Assembly: GCF_021533835.1 (NCBI RefSeq)
Contig: NZ_JAKFYQ010000001.1
Location: 191,001-255,000, forward strand
DNA length: 64,000 bases
Direction of reading: 5' to 3'
Origin: Synechococcus sp. Nb3U1
GTDB taxonomy: Bacteria > Cyanobacteriota > Cyanobacteriia > Thermostichales > Thermostichaceae
Shown here: in pieces, positions 20,275 through 29,140 of the stretch
Position numbering within the stretch: position 1 is the stretch's first letter
Layout: each line of letters begins with the position of its first letter
Position numbers and translations under genes: made by a program
The notes under the pieces: generated by a model
Database searches by the model: none
What the model saw: only the letters and a program-made list of their open reading frames with translations
What the model was told of the DNA's origin: nothing

Positions 20275-20473
20275 TTCACGTCTGTGCTGGCCCACCTGCG
20301 TGTATGCAGGAAAACAAAGGCTGCGGTTCTTATGCTAGGGTCAGAGTGGCTTTGCTCACCCTTATTGCCCTTTTGCCTGTGCTCTCTCCTCCCTGATTCT
20401 ATGGATACTTGGCTGATACTTGCCAAACCTTTTTTTGATGTGAATCAGGTTGCGATTTGGAGCGACGATCCCT

Positions 20474-22096
20474 ATGCAAGAACTCGATTTGGCCAAGGCA
20501 GCAGAACAGCGACGCACCTTCGCCATCATTTCCCACCCCGATGCCGGGAAGACCACCCTCACCGAAAAACTCTTGCTCTATGGGGGTGCCATTCAAGAGG
20601 CTGGGGCAGTCAAAGCCCATCGAGCCCAAAAGCGGGTCACCTCTGACTGGATGGAGCTGGAAAAGCAGCGGGGTATCTCGATTACCTCAACCGTGTTGCA
20701 ATTTGATTATCAAAATATTCGCCTCAATCTGCTGGATACCCCCGGTCACCAAGACTTTAGCGAAGATACCTACCGCACGCTGGCGGCGGCTGATAATGCG
20801 GTGATGTTGGAGGATGCCAGTAAAGGATTGGAAACCCAGACCCGCAAGCTGTTTGAAGTGTGTCAGATGCGGTCGTTGCCCATTTTCACCTTCATCAACA
20901 AGATGGATCGCCCAACCCGGGATCCTTTGGATCTGATGGATGAAATCGAGACGGAACTGGGCCTCAAACCTTATCCGGTCAACTGGCCGATTGGCTCAGG
21001 CGATCGCTTTACGGGTGTATTTGATCGCCGTACCCAGGAGTTTCACCTTTTTGAGCGGGTCTCTAAGGGCCGGGTGCGAGTGAAAGATACTGTCATTAAA
21101 CTTGGGGATCCGGATATTGAAGAGGTCATTGACAAAGATCTGTACTACCAATTCAAGGAAGAACTGGAACTGTTGGATGGCTTAATGCCCAGTTTGGATC
21201 TGAAACAGGTGCATTCTGGCCAGCAAACCCCGGTCTTTTTCGGCAGCGCCATGACCAACTTTGGGGTGGAGCTTTTCCTTAATTCGTTTTTAGAGTATGC
21301 TCTACCGCCAGCCCCCCACGAGAGTACCTTGGGGTTGATCCCGCCCGAACATCCTGAATTCACCGGTTTTGTCTTTAAGTTGCAAGCCAATATGGATCCC
21401 CGACATCGGGATCGCATTGCTTTTGTGCGTATCTGTTCTGGAAAATTCGAGAAAGATATGGTGGTCAATCATGCCCGCCTCAACCGCAGCGTTCGCCTTT
21501 CCTATCCACAAAAGCTGTTTGCTCAGGATCGGATCTCTATTGATGAAGCCTATCCCGGCGATGTGATCGGCCTGAATAATCCTGGGATTTTCACCATTGG
21601 CGATACCATCTACACCGGCTCTAAACTTCGCTATGCAGGGATCCCCAGCTTTTCTCCTGAGCTATTTGCTTACTTGAAAAACCCTAATCCCTCCAAATTT
21701 AAGCAGTTCCAAAAAGGGGTGAGCGAGCTGCGGGAAGAAGGGGCCGTACAAATCATGTATTCTATGGACGAGTCCAGGCGGGATCCGATCGTGGCGGCGG
21801 TGGGCCAGTTGCAGTTTGAAGTGGTGCAATATCGCCTTGAACATGAATACAACGTCGAGACTCGTCTGGAGATGCTGCCCTACACGCTGGCACGTTGGGT
21901 GGAGAATGGCTGGGCGGTGCTAGAAAACATCCCCAGTTTGTTTAACACGATCCTTGTCAAGGATGTTCAGGAGCGGCCCGTTCTCTTGTTTAAGAATGAA
22001 TGGACTTTACAACAGTTTGTTGGCAGTAACCCAAAAATTAAGCTCAGCAAGATTGCCCCTGTTTTGGAACTTGGCCCAGAATCCGGCAATGTCTAG
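20474..22096 (+). CDS. prfC: Peptide chain release factor 3
   Basis: 540 residues from ATG 20474 ([20 protein letters not shown]); a TTG at 20450 is less likely. This translational GTPase recycles RF1 and RF2 after peptide release. GTPase motifs: [14 protein letters not shown] (G1), [12 protein letters not shown] (G2), [10 protein letters not shown] (G3), [12 protein letters not shown] (G4). The ~50-residue region after G2, the RF3-specific domain II and the end ([23 protein letters not shown]) are complete. It follows the ParA pair on the same strand, 199 nt after the partner gene, and converges with the lipid kinase gene. Confidence 0.96.
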   Translation: MQELDLAKAAEQRRTFAIISHPDAGKTTLTEKLLLYGGAIQEAGAVKAHRAQKRVTSDWMELEKQRGISITSTVLQFDYQNIRLNLLDTPGHQDFSEDTYRTLAAADNAVMLEDASKGLETQTRKLFEVCQMRSLPIFTFINKMDRPTRDPLDLMDEIETELGLKPYPVNWPIGSGDRFTGVFDRRTQEFHLFERVSKGRVRVKDTVIKLGDPDIEEVIDKDLYYQFKEELELLDGLMPSLDLKQVHSGQQTPVFFGSAMTNFGVELFLNSFLEYALPPAPHESTLGLIPPEHPEFTGFVFKLQANMDPRHRDRIAFVRICSGKFEKDMVVNHARLNRSVRLSYPQKLFAQDRISIDEAYPGDVIGLNNPGIFTIGDTIYTGSKLRYAGIPSFSPELFAYLKNPNPSKFKQFQKGVSELREEGAVQIMYSMDESRRDPIVAAVGQLQFEVVQYRLEHEYNVETRLEMLPYTLARWVENGWAVLENIPSLFNTILVKDVQERPVLLFKNEWTLQQFVGSNPKIKLSKIAPVLELGPESGNV

Positions 22097-22110
22097 TAGA
22101 TGAACCAAAG

Positions 22111-24120
22111 TTAATTTGGGCGCTCTTCACCCACCTTCTCAGACTGTCTTAAGTCCTGGATTCGCCACATGGTGATGCAGGTAATCAACCACAAGGCTCC
22201 CAGGCTATACCCTGCCAACAGATCGCTGGGCCAGTTCAAGCCCAGGTAAGCCCGGCTCAAGCTGATCAGAAGCAGGATCCCCAGCACGCCCCAGCGGATC
22301 CGCCGCCGTTGCTCAGGGAAATGTCTTGCCAGCAAGTAGCCCAGCAGACCGTAGATCACCGTCGCCCCGATCACCTGCCCACTGGGAAAGCTGTAGCCCA
22401 TCTCCGGTAGGATGGGATCCCACAAATTGGGGCGCTCCCGCGAAAAAGTGGGCTTAAGAACCCCAGCCAGGATCCCGGCCCCTAACCCAGCCAGAATCAG
22501 TCCCCCGGCCTGACGCATATGTCGCTGCTGCCAAAGCCAACCTGTTCCTACAAGCAACAGAGCAACTAAGCCAATCGGATGGCCCAATCCCCACCCCACC
22601 CAAGCCAGAGGATCCAGCCAGGGGCTAGCCCGATGCAACCCTTGCAAAATCCATTCTTCCAAGGCTTGGCTGGGGGACTTCAATTCTTCTAGGGCTTTAC
22701 CCAATCCCCATAGGGCCAAGGCAGATCCGAGGATCCCGCCTAGGCCAACGGTTGCAGTCAACATCGTTAAGCTAGGGGAGATGCGCTTGACCCAGAAGAG
22801 AGCAATTTTTTCGGCGGAGTTGGGCCGCTGTACAGGTGGTGCGATCACCGTCAGGCCGCCTGGAATGACCTCGATCTGCACAGGGGTTGTGCCCACTACC
22901 TCTCCATCGATGACTACTTTTTGGGGTGGGGTCGTCTCCACCTGGATGCGGGAAGCTTTGAGGGTGAGGATCCCTTCCATCTGCGGCACCTGCTTAGCCA
23001 AAGAAGCCCCCAACAGATGCACCATATCTCCAAGAGGTTGCACCCGTCGTGCCAAAGCCTGGGAAAGCCCATTTGAATCGGGGTTATCTTGACTACGCAC
23101 CAACGTCACATCCAGTCGCCCATCCCCCGGATTAACGCGCCCACGTCCTTGCGCCAAAACGGAAGTGGCCGGGGCAGCGTTGGCAATAGTGAGGGCGGTT
23201 GCCTGCACATGTTCCGGCTCAGAACCATCCACCTGCATCGTCACCTGAAAGGGCTGTTGATCCCCCAGTTGTTGTAATCCCGCTACCAGATAGGCTAGGG
23301 GCCCCAAGCGTGTTTTCAGCTCGCGGCTAGCCCGTTCGACAGTGTCTGCCTCAAACCCGATCCCGGCCAGGAGGATCATCGGCTGCCCATCGCAGCGAGC
23401 GGCATCTACCACCCGGGTAGAACCTGCCAAGATCAGATCGCACGCCTTTTCCAACTCACTCGGGATCCCTAGTGCTGCGGCAAAGGCATTGGCTGTTCCC
23501 CGTGGGATCACCCCCAACGGAATGCCGGAACCAAACAACACGCCCGCAACAGCCGAAACAGTGCCATCCCCTCCAGAGGCGATGATCAGATCCGGTTGGG
23601 CTGCTAGGGCTTCTTCTGCCAAGCTTTTTGCATCACGATCCGGCTGGGTGAGCAGCACATGCAGGCGCATCCCTACCCCTAACCGCTGCCGGATCAAGGC
23701 CAACTGTTGGGTTTCATCCCCCTGCCCAGCAATGGGGTTGAAGATCAAGTACCCCAGGCGCTGCCCTGCCAAAGAAAGCATCAGTGCCCGGGCCGTGGCC
23801 ACATTCAGTGCCAAAGGAAGATTCGCCTGTGCGCAATCTTGGACTAGCTCTGCCAACCCCACGGGATCCACCTCGGGATCCCAAAGGGCGATGACCGCCT
23901 GGATCCTTTCCTCGAACAGGTGAGAACGCCATTCCGCACAAGATGCAACTGGTTTTGTCGTTAGCTGGTGATGCTGACTTAATTGGATGGCTAGGGATCC
24001 TGCTGCCACCAACCGAAAGCGAGCCAAAATCCCCCGCTGCTGCTGTAGCCAATCCACCAAGGCCGTCTGTTGGGTTTCTGCTGCCCACAGCAAAAGTTCA
24101 GGTTTCATACTAGAGCCCAT
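22111..24120 (-). CDS. Lipid kinase fused to degenerate methylglyoxal-synthase-like and PAP2 domains
   Basis: 669 residues from ATG 24120, 6 nt after GGAGG; other ATGs lie at 24126 and 24108. Residues about 5-115 resemble methylglyoxal synthase (LWDPEVDP...ANLPLALNVATA), but the phosphate loop and the GGDQQ-type catalytic segment are missing. Residues about 120-430 are a YegS/BmrU diacylglycerol-kinase domain with IASGGDGTVSAV and IPRGTANAFA. Several membrane segments and a PAP2 domain follow: KPTFSRERP keeps motif 1, but PSGQ replaces PSGH and SRAYLGLNWPSD has Asn where the catalytic His should be. The kinase is probably active; the phosphatase probably is not. It converges with prfC. Confidence 0.88.
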   Translation of the reverse strand: MGSSMKPELLLWAAETQQTALVDWLQQQRGILARFRLVAAGSLAIQLSQHHQLTTKPVASCAEWRSHLFEERIQAVIALWDPEVDPVGLAELVQDCAQANLPLALNVATARALMLSLAGQRLGYLIFNPIAGQGDETQQLALIRQRLGVGMRLHVLLTQPDRDAKSLAEEALAAQPDLIIASGGDGTVSAVAGVLFGSGIPLGVIPRGTANAFAAALGIPSELEKACDLILAGSTRVVDAARCDGQPMILLAGIGFEADTVERASRELKTRLGPLAYLVAGLQQLGDQQPFQVTMQVDGSEPEHVQATALTIANAAPATSVLAQGRGRVNPGDGRLDVTLVRSQDNPDSNGLSQALARRVQPLGDMVHLLGASLAKQVPQMEGILTLKASRIQVETTPPQKVVIDGEVVGTTPVQIEVIPGGLTVIAPPVQRPNSAEKIALFWVKRISPSLTMLTATVGLGGILGSALALWGLGKALEELKSPSQALEEWILQGLHRASPWLDPLAWVGWGLGHPIGLVALLLVGTGWLWQQRHMRQAGGLILAGLGAGILAGVLKPTFSRERPNLWDPILPEMGYSFPSGQVIGATVIYGLLGYLLARHFPEQRRRIRWGVLGILLLISLSRAYLGLNWPSDLLAGYSLGALWLITCITMWRIQDLRQSEKVGEERPN

Positions 24121-24164
24121 GGCCATCCTCCAGATCTAGAGGAGATTCGGAGTCACTCACCCAA

Positions 24165-26228
24165 TCATTCACCCCAATGTTCTGCCGGGATCCCCAGCAC
24201 CTGTACCAAAAAGGCCCAACGATCGGCGGCTTCTTCGATGATCTTGGCGGTGGGTTTACCGGCCCCATGCCCCGCTTTGGTCTCGATGCGAATCAACACC
24301 GGCTGGGATCCCTGGTGGGCCGCCTGTAGGGCTGCTGCGAACTTAAAACTGTGGGCGGGCACAACACGGTCGTCGTGGTCACCCGTGGTGATCATCGTAG
24401 CGGGGTAAGCAGTGCCTGGTTTGAGGTTATGCAACGGCGAATAGGCATAAAGCATCTGAAATTCCTCCGGGTTTTCCGGGGATCCATATTCGGAAATCCA
24501 GGCCCAGCCGATGGTGAATTTGTGGAACCGCAGCATATCCATTACCCCCACCGCCGGCAGTGCCGCTGCGAACAGATCCGGTCGTTGGGTCATGCAGGCT
24601 CCCACCAACAGGCCCCCATTGCTGCCCCCGGAAATGGCCAGCTTAGAGGAGTTGGTATAGCCATTGGCAATCAACCACTCAGCAGCAGCAATAAAATCGT
24701 CGAATACCTTTTGCTTATTCAGCTTGGTGCCCGCTTGGTGCCAATCTTCCCCATATTCGCCACCCCCGCGCAGGTTGGGTTGGGCATAGACACCGCCCAT
24801 CTCCAGCCAAACCACCAGGCTAATAGAAAAATTGGGGGTTAACGATACCCCAAATCCGCCATAGCCGTATAGCAGCGTGGGATGATCTCCAGTCAGTTTC
24901 AGGCCCTTTTTGTGGGTAATGAACATAGGCACTTGTGTGCCATCTGGGCTGGTGTAAAACACTTGCTTCACTTCATAGGCATCCGGGTCGAAGTTCACCT
25001 GGGGCTGACGGAATAGGGTGCTTGTACCGGTGGCAAAATCATACCGATAGATGGTGGGGGGAGTGGTAAAGCTGGTGAAAGTATAGAAAGTTTCGATATC
25101 GTAGCGCTTGCCGCCAAATCCACCGGCAGATCCCAATCCAGGTAAGGGGATTTCCCCCAAAAAGCTGCCATCCAAAGCAAAGCTTTTGATCTGGGTATGG
25201 GCATCTTTGAGGTAAAAAGCAACAAATTGATTGTTGATTAGGCTGATTCCCTGTAGGGTTTCCTCTGCTTGGGGGATGATCTCCTGCATCTGCTGCGGCT
25301 GCGTGACATCAATGGCCACCAAACGGCTGCGGGGTGCGTTGAGATCGGTGCTGAGCCAAAAGAGGGATCCCTCGTTGCCGATAAAATTGTATTCTGCCTC
25401 GAAATCCCGGATCAATTCCACCACCGGCGATTGCGGATTCCTGAGATCTTTGTAAAAGATCAGATTTTTGGGATCGGTGCCCCGCCACACGGAGATGATC
25501 AAATAGGTTCCATCTTCGGTGACCCCTGCACCAAATCCCCACTCTTTCTGATCGGGCCGGTGATACACCAAAATATCTTCGGTTTGGGGTGTACCAAGAC
25601 GATGGTAGTAGAGCTTTTGGAAATAGTTGGTTCCTTCGTATTCGGTGCCTTCCGCGGGCTCATCGTAGCGGCTGTAGTAAAAGCCTTGGCCATCCTTTGT
25701 CCAGCTTGCCCCTGAGAATTTTACCCAACGGATGTGGTCAGCTAAATCTTGGCCGGTTTCAATATCACGTACCTTCCATTCCTGCCAATCGGAGCCAGAT
25801 CTGGAGAGACCATAGGCCAAGTACCTTGCATCTTCGCTAATGGCAATTCCCGAAAGGGCCACTGTGCCATCTTCCGAAAGGGTGTTGGGATCCAACAGCA
25901 CCCGCGCCTCGCCTTCGAGGCTCTTTTGGGTATACAAAACGCTCTGATTTTGCAGGCCGTCATTTTTGAAATAAAAGTAGCGCTGGCCTTCTTTGAAAGG
26001 TTGGCTGTATTTTTCGTAATCCCACAACTGGGTCAAGCGCTCTTGCAGCCGTTGCCGGGCTGGGATTCCTTTTAGGTAGTCAAAGGTGACCTGGTTCTGG
26101 GCCTCTACCCAAGCCCGCGTTTCATCGGAGTCAAGATCCTCCAACCAACGGTAGGGATCCGCCACCCTCTGGCCATGGTAATCATCGACAACTTGCGGAT
26201 CTGGGCGGCTGGGAGGGTAGCTGAGCAT
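24165..26228 (-). CDS. Prolyl oligopeptidase (S9A)
   Basis: 687 residues. Begins with YPPSRPDPQVVDDYHGQRVADPYRWLED, typical of the propeller start, and ends with the hydrolase domain. The catalytic Ser lies in SGGSNGGLLVGA, the Asp in TTGDHDDRVVPAHSFK, and the His in ETKAGHGAGKPT. The enzyme cleaves short peptides after proline in the cytoplasm (no signal peptide is seen) or possibly the periplasm. It lies 44 nt from the lipid kinase gene on the same strand, but the functions do not connect. The gene is complete, of standard length and with all landmarks. Confidence 0.95.
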   Translation of the reverse strand: MLSYPPSRPDPQVVDDYHGQRVADPYRWLEDLDSDETRAWVEAQNQVTFDYLKGIPARQRLQERLTQLWDYEKYSQPFKEGQRYFYFKNDGLQNQSVLYTQKSLEGEARVLLDPNTLSEDGTVALSGIAISEDARYLAYGLSRSGSDWQEWKVRDIETGQDLADHIRWVKFSGASWTKDGQGFYYSRYDEPAEGTEYEGTNYFQKLYYHRLGTPQTEDILVYHRPDQKEWGFGAGVTEDGTYLIISVWRGTDPKNLIFYKDLRNPQSPVVELIRDFEAEYNFIGNEGSLFWLSTDLNAPRSRLVAIDVTQPQQMQEIIPQAEETLQGISLINNQFVAFYLKDAHTQIKSFALDGSFLGEIPLPGLGSAGGFGGKRYDIETFYTFTSFTTPPTIYRYDFATGTSTLFRQPQVNFDPDAYEVKQVFYTSPDGTQVPMFITHKKGLKLTGDHPTLLYGYGGFGVSLTPNFSISLVVWLEMGGVYAQPNLRGGGEYGEDWHQAGTKLNKQKVFDDFIAAAEWLIANGYTNSSKLAISGGSNGGLLVGACMTQRPDLFAAALPAVGVMDMLRFHKFTIGWAWISEYGSPENPEEFQMLYAYSPLHNLKPGTAYPATMITTGDHDDRVVPAHSFKFAAALQAAHQGSQPVLIRIETKAGHGAGKPTAKIIEEAADRWAFLVQVLGIPAEHWGE

Positions 26229-26375
26229 AGGGACATGACAGGAAAGAGCTATTCCACTATGACAAAGGTTTGGGGCAAAGGTCTGGCTGTAGAGGGGGGC
26301 CGCAGCGTCACGTGTGAAGTATGCGTGGATCCCTGAGTAGGGGAAGCATCCCGCTATAGTGGGAACCGTGTTTCC

Positions 26376-28265
26376 TTGCCTAGATCTGTGTTGAATACTT
26401 CTTCTTCCTCCGCCTTGGATCCCACACGCCGCATGGGGGCCTATCCTCTGGATTCTGGCTGTTATCGCTTCTCGGTGTGGGGGCCTTTACTGCAGCAGAT
26501 AGAGCTGAAAATGCTCTGCCCCATTGAACGAAAAATACCCCTACAGCAAGATGAGGAGGGCTACTGGCAGGTTGAGCTAGAAGGGATCCCGGCGGGGCCG
26601 GTGGAGTATCTGTTTGTGCTCCATCATGAGCAAGGCCAAGTAGAACGACCGGATCCGGCTTCCCGCTGGCAACCCCACGGCGTTCATGGCCCCTCCCGCA
26701 TTCTGGATCCCAGCTTTGACTGGCAGGATGGGGCTTGGCAAGGGATCCCGTTGCCGCAGTGGATCCTCTACGAGCTGCATGTGGGCACCTTTACTCCAGA
26801 AGGCACCTTTGCCGCGATCATCCCCCGCCTGCCGGAGCTGCTGGATTTGGGGGTAAATGTGCTGGAGCTGATGCCAGTGGCCCAATGTCCGGGAGGACGC
26901 AACTGGGGCTATGACGGCGTGTATCCCTACGCTGTGCAGACGGCCTATGGGGGGGCGCAGGGCCTGAAACAGTTGGTGGATGCCTGCCATCAGGCGGGAA
27001 TGGCGGTGATCCTGGATGTTGTTTACAACCACATGGGGCCCGAAGGCAATTACCTGCGCGAGTTTGGCCCCTACTTCACCGACAAATACCATACTCCCTG
27101 GGGCGCCGCCCTCAATTTCGACGATCGCTATTGTGATGGGGTACGGGAGTTTTTTCTGCAGAATGCTGAGTTTTGGCTGGAGGAATTCCACCTAGACGGG
27201 CTGCGGTTGGACGCCATTCACGCCATTTATGACTTTAGCGCCCGCCCTTTTTTGCGGGAACTGTCGGAACGGGTGGAGGCGCTAGGTCAACGCACCGGCT
27301 GGAAACGACAGTTGATTGCCGAAACCGACCTAAACGATGTCAAGATCATCTCTCCGCGGGAGCAGGGGGGGTACGGCATCGACGCCCAGTGGTGCGATGA
27401 CTTTCATCACTGTGTTCACACCCTGCTCACCGGCGAGAAAGAGGGCTACTACGAAGACTTCGGCCAGTTGGAGCAATTGGCAAAATCCTACCGAGAAAGC
27501 TACGTTTTTTCCGGCCAATACTCGCCTCATCGGGCCAGACGCTATGGCAACTCCGCCGCCCAGCACCCGGGATCCCAATTTGTGATCTGCATCCAAAATC
27601 ATGACCAGATCGGCAATCGTATGTTGGGGGAGCGCCTCAGCCAGCTCACCTCTTTTGAGGGGTTAAAATTGGCAGCTGCCACCCTGCTCTTGGCCCCGAT
27701 GCTGCCGATGCTCTATATGGGTGAAGAGTATGGCGAAACCGCACCCTTTCAGTATTTTGTCAGCCACGGGGATCCCGACTTGGTAGAAGCCGTGCGACAG
27801 GGGCGGAGAAAGGAGTTTAGCGCCTTTACCTGGAAGGGAGAGGTGCCGGATCCGCAGTCGGAAGAGACCTTTTACCGCTCTAAGCTGAATTGGGATCTCA
27901 AATCAGCAGGTCAACACCAGGCCCTTTGGCGGTGGTATCAAACCCTGATTCGGCTGCGCAAAACTTTACCCGCCCTACAGACCTTTCAGCGAGAGTCGGT
28001 ACAGGCCCACCTGTTTGCAGACTGCGGCCTCGCCCTGCAACGGTGCCAGGGATCCCATGCCCTCCTTGCCCTTTTCAACTTCAGCCCAGACCACTCGGCA
28101 ACCTACTCTGGGTGGTCGGCTGGCACCTGGCAAAAAGTCCTGGACAGCAACGATCCGGATTGGCTGGGGGCTGGTTCTCAGCTCCCCTACCAAAGTCAAG
28201 GGGATCCCGTCGAGGTGCCGGCCTACGGGGTGGTGGTCTATGGTCTGAGCGGTCTGAGCGTTTAA
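26376..28265 (+). CDS. treZ: Malto-oligosyltrehalose trehalohydrolase
   Basis: GH13 enzyme that releases trehalose from maltooligosyl-trehalose made by TreY. About 610-629 residues: TTG at 26376, GTG at 26388 and ATG at 26433 are possible starts, and homology begins close to the ATG (RRMGAYPLDSGCYRFSVWGP). The N-terminal CBM48-like part is followed by YELHVGTFTPEGTF, DVVYNHMGPEGNY, LDGLRLDAIHAIYD (nucleophile Asp), LIAETDLND (acid Glu) and IQNHDQIGNR (transition-state Asp). treY is not in the window. The gene converges with the DUF4278 gene. Trehalose protects against heat and desiccation, which fits the organism. Confidence 0.92.
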   Translation: MPRSVLNTSSSSALDPTRRMGAYPLDSGCYRFSVWGPLLQQIELKMLCPIERKIPLQQDEEGYWQVELEGIPAGPVEYLFVLHHEQGQVERPDPASRWQPHGVHGPSRILDPSFDWQDGAWQGIPLPQWILYELHVGTFTPEGTFAAIIPRLPELLDLGVNVLELMPVAQCPGGRNWGYDGVYPYAVQTAYGGAQGLKQLVDACHQAGMAVILDVVYNHMGPEGNYLREFGPYFTDKYHTPWGAALNFDDRYCDGVREFFLQNAEFWLEEFHLDGLRLDAIHAIYDFSARPFLRELSERVEALGQRTGWKRQLIAETDLNDVKIISPREQGGYGIDAQWCDDFHHCVHTLLTGEKEGYYEDFGQLEQLAKSYRESYVFSGQYSPHRARRYGNSAAQHPGSQFVICIQNHDQIGNRMLGERLSQLTSFEGLKLAAATLLLAPMLPMLYMGEEYGETAPFQYFVSHGDPDLVEAVRQGRRKEFSAFTWKGEVPDPQSEETFYRSKLNWDLKSAGQHQALWRWYQTLIRLRKTLPALQTFQRESVQAHLFADCGLALQRCQGSHALLALFNFSPDHSATYSGWSAGTWQKVLDSNDPDWLGAGSQLPYQSQGDPVEVPAYGVVVYGLSGLSV

Positions 28266-28278
28266 GAGGGGGCGATGC

Positions 28279-28734
28279 TCAACCCATCTTGACGCCCCGA
28301 AAATAGAGGGAATCGGGGAGAACAAGCGGGGCTGGGTCGGCGCTTGGCTCGGCTATCTTTTGACCCCGGTAGGTGAGGGGCTTTTGTACAGGGGCGGCAT
28401 TGCCAGAGGGCCTGCTCAAGGGTTGGCCGCGATAGGTCAGCACAGGTTTGGCAGGGTCAGTTGCAGGGATGGCGACCTGGGTTTGTCCCTTGGGCTGTAC
28501 CGGAACGGTCGTTAAAAGCTGCGCCCACACCTCGGCATGATCGTTAAATTCCACCACAATGCTACGAAACCCGCTCTCTACATCAGCCCGGCAGGCAGAC
28601 ACTGCATCTTGGGTGCGCTTGTACAGTCGCCGAATGGCGTAAAAATGGTTCTGGAACTTGATCGCCTCTACTAAGCCCTGGGGGGTAGAGGCCCAAAAGC
28701 CGCTATCTGCTTCGCTGTAATCCAGAATGACCAT
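28279..28734 (-). CDS. DUF4278-type protein with three YRG repeats
   Basis: 151 residues from ATG 28734 (MVILDYSEADSGFW); a GTG at 28749 is open upstream. The N-terminal ~75 residues (EAIKFQNHFYAIRRLYKRTQDAV, GFRSIVVEFNDHAEVW) form an alpha/beta region of unknown kind. The C-terminal half holds the motif LTYRGQPL, LTYRGQKI and LYFRGVKM, spaced by Pro/Ala linkers; this is the small repeat of DUF4278 proteins, found mainly in cyanobacteria. Function is unknown. It is convergent with treZ, 13 nt apart. Confidence 0.7.
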   Translation of the reverse strand: MVILDYSEADSGFWASTPQGLVEAIKFQNHFYAIRRLYKRTQDAVSACRADVESGFRSIVVEFNDHAEVWAQLLTTVPVQPKGQTQVAIPATDPAKPVLTYRGQPLSRPSGNAAPVQKPLTYRGQKIAEPSADPAPLVLPDSLYFRGVKMG

Positions 28735-28944
28735 GTGATTGCACCCCACTGGATGGTTTAAGATTTCCCACCCTTACAAGCTTTTATATCAGATGCAAGG
28801 CAAAACAACCGTGCGATTGAGGATGTAGACTCTGCTGTGATCTTCGCCGACCACCAGTTCTGACCCTCAGATAGCGGTATCCAGATTGGGGGTCAAGAGG
28901 AGGTGAACGGCGCGCCCTCATAATACAGCCTTTTCCAGCGTTAC

Positions 28945-29028
28945 CTGATACAGCAGATTCAGGTCAATCCCTTGCTCCATCAGGTTTTTTACCTAGCTCA
29001 AGGGCTTGTGTGAAGTCGGAAAAGGCTG
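28945..29028 (-). repeat. 84-bp dispersed repeat, copy A
   Basis: On the minus strand this 84-bp stretch matches 53257-53340 with 8 mismatches, all transitions, and no gap. It reads as coding remnants (AFSDFTQALELGK, then after a one-base shift LMEQGIDLNLLYQ). The surrounding gap 28735-29140 (about 400 bp) holds no intact gene. Confidence 0.75.
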
Positions 29029-29140
29029 TACTGAACCATTCAACGGCAATATTTTTCAATTTGGGAGAAACTCAGCTTGCAGGAACGATCTGGCCTAGAG
29101 TAACGGTGGCCCAAATCCTTCTCACCTGAGGAGTTTAGCC

